Shown here one piece after another: positions 7,968 through 12,180 of a stretch of 12,180 nt of DNA (position 1 is its first letter; every line of letters starts with the position of its first letter). The notes beneath the pieces are model-generated. The model was not told the DNA's origin and did not search any database. It saw only the letters and a list, made by a program, of their open reading frames with translations. Source of the stretch: Tubulinosema ratisbonensis (lineage: Eukaryota; Microsporidia; Tubulinosematidae). The DNA is taken from positions 1 to 12,180 of the forward strand of contig RCSS01000107.1 in assembly GCA_004000155.1 (NCBI GenBank), in the 5' to 3' direction. Both the position numbers and the translations under genes were made by a program.

Positions 7968-8130
7968 TTATTTAACTTTTATTTTTTATTTTTTTTTAAT
8001 TTTCATTAATTTTATTAATTTTATTTTTTATTAATTTTATTAATTATTTTATTAATTATTTTATTTATTTCTTATTTATTTCTTTTATAAATGTTTTTAC
8101 TATTTTATTTTATTAATTTCTTTTATTATT
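7968..8130. repeat. Low-complexity TTTATTAAT tract
   Basis: This is a pyrimidine-heavy tract of repeated TTTTATTAATTTTATT-like units and TTTATTTCTTA strings. It fills nearly all the space between the gene ending at 7952 and the Fcf1 start. It looks like slippage-derived simple sequence and probably includes the 3' end of one transcript and the start of the next. Confidence 0.6.
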
Positions 8131-8137
8131 TTATGCC

Positions 8138-8644
8138 ATGGCAAAACCAAAAAGAATAAAAGCATTTTTTAACAAACCAAAAAAACAAATAGATCTGAAA
8201 AAAGAAGAAAAAGAGTCAGAATGTTACTTAGACACCCTCTCATTCAAACTAAACAACAATATAAAACCACCTTACTCAGTAATCCTTGACACAAACTTTA
8301 TAAACCATTCGATAAAGAAGAAAATAGACATAAAAAAAGGAATGTTAGATTGTTTGGTGAGCAATGTTAAATTGTTTGTCACTGATTGTGTTATTGCAGA
8401 ACTAGAAAAACTAGGCAGGCCTTATAGAGTGGCTTTAGCTTTGGTAAAAGGAGATGGGTTTATCAGTTTAGATTGTGATCATAAAGGTACTTATGCTGAT
8501 GACTGTATTGTTAATAGGATTAGTGCTATGAGGTGTTATATTGTTGCTACGTGTGATACTGAATTGAAGAATAGGATTAGGAAGGTTGGAGGAGTACCAA
8601 TTATTTCTGTTTTAAATAGAAAATATGACTTGGAAGGAAAATAA
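8138..8644 (+). CDS. FCF1: rRNA-processing PIN-domain endonuclease Fcf1/Utp24
   Basis: Fcf1/Utp24 is the nucleolar small-subunit processome nuclease that cuts pre-rRNA at the sites forming the 5' end of 18S and in ITS1. The 168-residue protein has the family signatures in order. A basic N-terminus (residues 1-25) comes first, then KPPYSVILDTNFINHSIK (43-60) with acidic D51, then TDCVIAELEKLG (82-93) with E88. HKGTYADDCIVNRI (115-128) supplies D121/D122, and CYIVATCDTELKNRIRKVGGVPI (133-155) supplies D140. All PIN metal-binding acids are present, so it should be active. It is about 20-30 residues shorter than yeast or human Fcf1, mainly from a trimmed N-terminus and lost C-terminal tail, typical of microsporidian proteins. 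The ATG at 8138 gives the expected MAKPKR start. Base use flips inside the gene: A/C-rich codons before about 8342, G/T-rich after. Confidence 0.95.
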   Translation: MAKPKRIKAFFNKPKKQIDLKKEEKESECYLDTLSFKLNNNIKPPYSVILDTNFINHSIKKKIDIKKGMLDCLVSNVKLFVTDCVIAELEKLGRPYRVALALVKGDGFISLDCDHKGTYADDCIVNRISAMRCYIVATCDTELKNRIRKVGGVPIISVLNRKYDLEGK

Positions 8645-9864
8645 ATTAAATTTTTATTTTTTTAGCATATTATTGGTTGATTTTATTTTAAATAATATTT
8701 TTTAATTAAAATCTATAAAAAAAAGATTTTAAATTTAAAAATAATATTTTAAAAATGAAATTTATATTTATCATTCGTAAAGTATATTCTAAAAAATAAA
8801 ATACTAATTAATTTTTTTATATTTAATCATTTATTGCACTAAAATATTTTATTCTAAGATAATTTATAATGCATAAATAAAATAGTACATTAAATCAATG
8901 CTTATTTTAATATTCTTAACTATAAAAATATTCTTTATTTTTTTTAATTTAATTTAAGTAAATACTTATTTTATAAAAAAATAATATTAAAAAATAATTT
9001 TAAATCAAAAATATTATTTTTAGCTGCATTTTTTTATTTTACTTGCTCTTTTTACAACAAATAAATGTATGATTATATTTAAAACAATATTATTAAACTC
9101 TTCTTTTTGTAAAAATTTTAAATCTGATCAATTTTTTAGCAAAGTTCTATGCAATTTATAAAATTAATCATTGATAGAATAATATATTTTATTTTTATAT
9201 AATATATAATCTTCAAATAGTTTTACAACATTAACTACTAATTAGAGGTATTTTTATCTATGTAAACTTAAGAAATGCTTATTTTTTTATACAAAACTTA
9301 TATTTAAAGAAGATCCTATCAAAAATGAATAAATCAAATATTTATTTTAAATGTTTAGCTCAAAAATAAATAATTTCTCTTTTAATAATATTAATAGTAA
9401 ACAATAATAATTTTTTGCTTTTTAATATAAAATTCAATTTAAAAAAATTTTCATCAAAAGTTGGACGAATATTTAAAATTTTAAATTACTCCTTTTTAAA
9501 CACCTAAAGGGGTATGTGTTTCTTGGATAATTAATAATTTTACTAAATATTAATAAATCTAAGTAAAAAAGTATTTTTGTTTTTACTTTAATATCATTTA
9601 TTAATTCTTGGTAAAGACTTTTAATATGTTCTTATGTTAATTTCATTAAATAATTTAGCAATTTTGGTATTATTTACAAATGCTTTATAAAAATATTTTA
9701 AACAAAATTATAATTAAAGTTTAGTAAAAACATTGAGAAAATCAAACTGAGTATTTTAAAATTTTATAGTTCGATCTTAAATTAGTTAAAAAATTTTTTT
9801 ATAAATTTATATTGAATTACCAATTTAGAATAAAAAGATCATCTAAAATTTAAATTACAAACAA
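8645..9864. other. Long AT-rich intergenic region
   Basis: About 1.2 kb without a supportable gene on either strand. It is mostly A/T runs. The single conspicuous spot is a C/G-containing hairpin near 9498-9521: arms AAACAC and GTGTTT enclose CTAAAGGGGTAT. It is isolated and has no RNA-gene context that I recognise. Confidence 0.5.
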
Positions 9865-9874
9865 TTTTACCCCC
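9865..9874 (+). promoter_or_regulatory. TTTTACCCCC motif at the start codon
   Basis: TTTTACCCCC ends directly at the ATG of the following gene, in a background almost free of C. It matches the TTTACCCC just before the U4 RNA 5' end and fits the microsporidian CCC start-proximal signal. If it sets the transcription start in the same way, the mRNA would have almost no leader. Confidence 0.5.
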
Positions 9875-10096
9875 ATGCACTGTTTTTTCCAAATATTTTT
9901 AGTGTTAATCCAACATTGTGTATCTGCATCTTCTGCACCAAATTCTCTTCATAGAGTCAAACGAATCTACAGCGGATTAAGTAATATTGGTCAGCCTTGC
10001 AATAAAAAAACTTCTTCGCAAACACAAAACAACCAAAACACATCATTTAATAAAGAAGACGAAGAAAAGAGAAAGAAGGTTTATTTTTTTAATTAA
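9875..10096 (+). CDS. Short predicted secreted pro-protein with RVKR site, 73 residues
   Basis: The signal peptide MHCFFQIFLVLIQHCVSASS has a hydrophobic core at residues 4-12 and likely cleavage near 18-21. It is followed by a short pro-like stretch and RVKR at 27-30, a clear furin/Kex2-type cleavage site. The predicted mature piece begins IYSGLSNIGQPC (31-42), then is Gln/Asn/Ser-rich, then a charged KEDEEKRKK run and a KVYFFN end. Cysteines are few (3, 15, 42). The ACCCCC motif directly before the ATG supports the start. No family is recognised. A processed secreted peptide is the best description. The frame is short, so the confidence comes from the signal peptide, the start motif and the higher G/C than its flanks. 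Confidence 0.6.
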   Translation: MHCFFQIFLVLIQHCVSASSAPNSLHRVKRIYSGLSNIGQPCNKKTSSQTQNNQNTSFNKEDEEKRKKVYFFN

Positions 10097-10552
10097 ACTA
10101 AGTTATTTATAAATTATTTTTTAATTTAAATTGACTTTATTTTAATGGTTTATTAAAAGTCAAAATATTTTTGTAATTAAGAAAAAAATTTGTTTTAAAA
10201 AAATATTTTGGATCAAAGATAAATTTGTATTTAAAATTGTTAAAAATTAAAATTAAAAATAATTTTAATTAAAAATTAAAAAAATATTAATTCTTATTCC
10301 TATCAATATGACAACAGATAAAAAAAATTCAAATAAACAGAGCACTAAATAATTTTTGTTAATGTTCAGGTCTCTATTATCTAAAATCTTGGATCGTGTA
10401 AATCCTTTTTCTAAAATTTAATAATTAATAAAAATATAAAAAAATTAATTAAAAATAAAATAAAAATGATTTAAAAAATTTGAAATTTAATCAAATCTAA
10501 TGTACGTTCTATTATTACTACTTTATTATTCATTTCCATGTAGATTAGCGGT
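10097..10552. other. AT-rich intergenic region
   Basis: No gene is supported here. Most of it is A/T runs. A slightly richer stretch at about 10360-10410 (GTTCAGGTCTCT, CTTGGATCGTG) has no frame or fold I can interpret. On the minus strand about 10480-10552 could be the eroded C-terminal end of the transposase, since it reads onward with further stops. No clear terminal inverted repeat is visible. Confidence 0.4.
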
Positions 10553-11510
10553 TCATTTGATTGTTCTTTTACCTTTTCGCTTTTTCTTTTCATATTTTAT
10601 GCAATTATTAAAAGACTCCACGGGTTGTGTTTTACTATAGTTTTCGTAACGAAGTCATATAAGTGACAAAAGTTTGCATGATAGAATCCTTTTTTGGTCA
10701 AACCATTATAATCCTTATGTCTGTATGTCCATATTACATTACTACTAAATACGTTATCACAAATTATAAAGATATAGCAGCTTTTTATTATTGATAAAGG
10801 TGGCATAAGCTTGGTAATTTTCCAAATAATTCTACTATCCAATACGGCATCAGATGTATCGCTTTTCCTCACTAAAACTTAAAGTTGAAATTAAGCAAAG
10901 TTTTGTCTATTTGTAGAATCTTATATATGCGTTTTGGTTTGTTTTTTTAAAATTGCTAGGCCCTGTTAAATTTATAAACTTGTTAATTACTTTTTTTTAT
11001 TGTTGGTTTTGAAATTTCGAATTTTTAAGATATAGATGTAACTCGTTATTATCAGCCCACCTACATGAAACCTTAAAAATATATTCAACTTTCAAATTGA
11101 TGTTTTTAAAAAAATATTTGTTTTTTTACCTTTTCTTCCTCTCTTGCTTTCACAATAATTATTTTTACACCGTGTCAGTGTCCTGGTGGTAGAATCGACG
11201 CTCTATAATAAAATTACAATAAATATTTTTATAAAATGTTTTGTCTACTATTTTTTTATTTATTTCTTTTGGCTCCATGATTTCTGAGAAGGAATCTATT
11301 TTCCTTTTAAAAATTTCTTTTTTTAAATTTAGAACCTACACACCGCAATATACATTTGTCTTTAAATACTGAAAATGTTTCTAGCTGCATATAATAATTG
11401 CAAACCTCACATATCTTTTCTCTGTGTAAAAAGTTATTGTTCATGATCCTTATGATTGATTCTTCTTTGTTCATTGTTATAATTTCTCTTTCCAATGTGT
11501 TTGAATTCAT
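10553..11510 (-). pseudogene. Decayed Merlin/IS1595-type (ISXO2-like) DDE transposase
   Basis: This family of cut-and-paste transposases, common in microsporidia, has an N-terminal zinc-ribbon-like motif and a DDE/DDN catalytic core. Reading the minus strand, 11510-11307 encodes the N-terminal part, CEVCNYYMQLE...DKCILRC, where the expected fourth cysteine appears replaced by Phe (GSKFKKR). The frame then stops. The similarity continues in another frame (KRKIDSFSEIM) past 11306. Near 10919-10894, LQIDKTLL resembles the first catalytic Asp motif (QIDE-S/T-L). A second intact block, 10872-10597, carries DNVFSSNVIWTY...KDYNGLTKKGFYHA, matching the second-Asp region, with the Asp apparently replaced (TYRHK where the family has D). 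A third frame from about 10630 to 10553 gives TQPVESFNNCIKYE and KKRKG, the C-terminal family ending. At least three frames and several stops make it inactive. The ends of the element were not found. Confidence 0.75.
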
Positions 11511-12010
11511 TTAAGGTTATTTTTTATATTAAATATATTAGATTAATATTATTTATTAGACTATTTTTTTATTAACTTTTTTATCTGATTTTTTTTGTTG
11601 CCTGGGGATGGGAAATCCATACGAAGATCTTTTCGCTATATCTTCTATATAAGATTTTTTTATCTATTTATCCATTGAATCATCTAATGCCTTAAACATT
11701 TTTTGAAATAAATGTCACTTTCTGACTGCAAGTCTAAATATTTACATTAATCTGCGAAGCTATTAACAATAATAATAAGTTAAATACGCCAAACACCTTA
11801 TCTTTAGATATTTTCCTTGAGTTTTGTTGAAAAAGCACAAAAATTACAAAGTTGAATTTTAAAGAAAATATTGGTCCTAATATTCTTTAAAAAGTAATAT
11901 TTAAAAAAAAACAATCTTTTTATCCTATATGTATTTTTTTAGTTCAGTTAAATTTCTAATATTTATATAGATACTTATTTACGGTATTTTTCTGAGTTTT
12001 CTAAAGATTA
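11511..12010. other. Mostly AT-rich intergenic region
   Basis: No credible gene is found. A less AT-biased spot at about 11600-11640 (GCCTGGGGATGGGAAATCC, CGAAGATCTTTTCG) can form two very small hairpins. It is too short and isolated to assign. The remainder is A/T runs that may include the unrecognised 5' end of the transposon. Confidence 0.4.
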
Positions 12011-12112
12011 ATTAATTACCTCATGTAACCAACGCCTATAAGTTAAGGTAGACTTAGGCAGCCAGTACAGTCCATGGAGGTTAGTTTTAGTGGGTGAAAG
12101 GCCCGCAGTATC
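12011..12112 (-). other. GC-richer open stretch, 34 codons, possible coding remnant
   Basis: On the minus strand a frame without ATG runs for 34 codons to TAA (12008-12010). It encodes a plausible peptide containing GLSPTKTNLHGLYWLPKS and then TYRRWLHEV. The base composition is far richer in G/C than everything nearby. LYWLPK faintly recalls the LPKxHK segment of some reverse transcriptases, but that is not enough for a family call. The same bases can also fold as RNA on the plus strand (GUGGG-UGAAAGG-CCCGC at 12091-12107; CUUAGG/CCUAAG closing it). So it may be a fragment of a mobile element, a pseudogene or a structured RNA. Confidence 0.3.
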
Positions 12113-12119
12113 CTAAGCT

Positions 12120-12172
12120 ATACCTAATTAAACAGAAACATATTTTACCTTATGTTTCTTTTAACTAGGTAT
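12120..12172. repeat. Long imperfect inverted repeat (22-23 base arms)
   Basis: The left arm, 12120-12142 (ATACCTAATTAAAC, AGAAACATA), and right arm, 12151-12172 (TATGTTTCT, TTTAACTAGGTAT), are complementary except for one mismatch and one extra base. The loop is eight bases (12143-12150). The arms are much longer than chance predicts even in AT-rich DNA. The segment adjoins the GC-richer stretch at 12011-12112, so both may belong to one element cut by the window end. Confidence 0.7.
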
Positions 12173-12180
12173 TATACTTT

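Noticed and set aside
9498..9521. Isolated hairpin AAACAC...GTGTTT
   Set aside because: Six-base arms are expected by chance over 1.2 kb of AT-rich DNA, and no promoter, Sm site or adjacent structure supports an RNA gene.
10080..10110. Possible intron start at the end of the 73-residue gene (AAGGTTTAT, then AAACTAA)
   Set aside because: The 5' splice and branch sequences do not match the conserved microsporidian forms, and no continuing exon with a good frame follows.
12060..12120. tRNA-Glu-like gene on the minus strand (TTAGGATA...CCTTTCACCC resembles the D-loop and anticodon region)
   Set aside because: The anticodon stem has a C-A mismatch, the loop is shifted by one base, and no T-arm (GGTTCGA-type) or matching acceptor stem is present.

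Overview
The window looks like microsporidian nuclear DNA. It is extremely A+T-rich, with long non-coding stretches made almost only of A and T. Its genes are short and uninterrupted, and several encode tiny proteins with a secretory signal. A CCC/CCCC motif stands directly in front of some starts. The one clear housekeeping protein, the Fcf1/Utp24 PIN nuclease, is shorter than in other eukaryotes. I cannot name the species. The sparse gene density points to one of the expanded, gene-poor microsporidian genomes rather than a compact Encephalitozoon type.

Layout. Positions 1-589 are gene-free. A 718-residue protein of unknown function lies on the minus strand (590-2746), with a signal-like start, an acidic first third, a furin/Kex2-type RARR site and a basic, hydrophobic second half. 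Positions 2747-4854 are nearly empty, apart from a doubtful small ORF near 3884-4123 and a less A+T-biased patch near 3455-3620. Two short secreted-protein genes then diverge from a common upstream region (4855-5049 minus; 5206-5445 plus). A 370-residue secreted Gly/Ser/His-rich coiled-coil protein follows (6084-7196 plus), of the kind found in spore walls or polar tubes. After an AT repeat array comes the most notable feature: a U4 spliceosomal snRNA (7469-7624 plus). It carries the U6-complementary 5' end, a canonical kink-turn 5' stem-loop, an Sm site and a 3' terminal hairpin. Next are a short secreted protein (7704-7952) and Fcf1 (8138-8644). After about 1.2 kb of empty AT DNA there is one more short secreted protein with an RVKR site (9875-10096). 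The right end holds a frameshifted Merlin/IS1595-type DDE transposase (10553-11510 minus). The last about 170 bases form a GC-richer, highly structured segment of unknown identity.

How the parts relate. U4 implies that this organism still has a spliceosome, although no intron is evident here. Fcf1 belongs to 18S rRNA maturation (cleavages at the 5' end and in ITS1). The other proteins appear to be secretory products, plausibly host-facing or spore-coat components, but none has a recognisable enzymatic domain. U4 also gives an independent anchor for a transcription start: its 5' end falls immediately after TTTACCCC. The same motif ends directly at the ATG of the gene at 9875, which suggests a core promoter element and an almost leaderless mRNA there.
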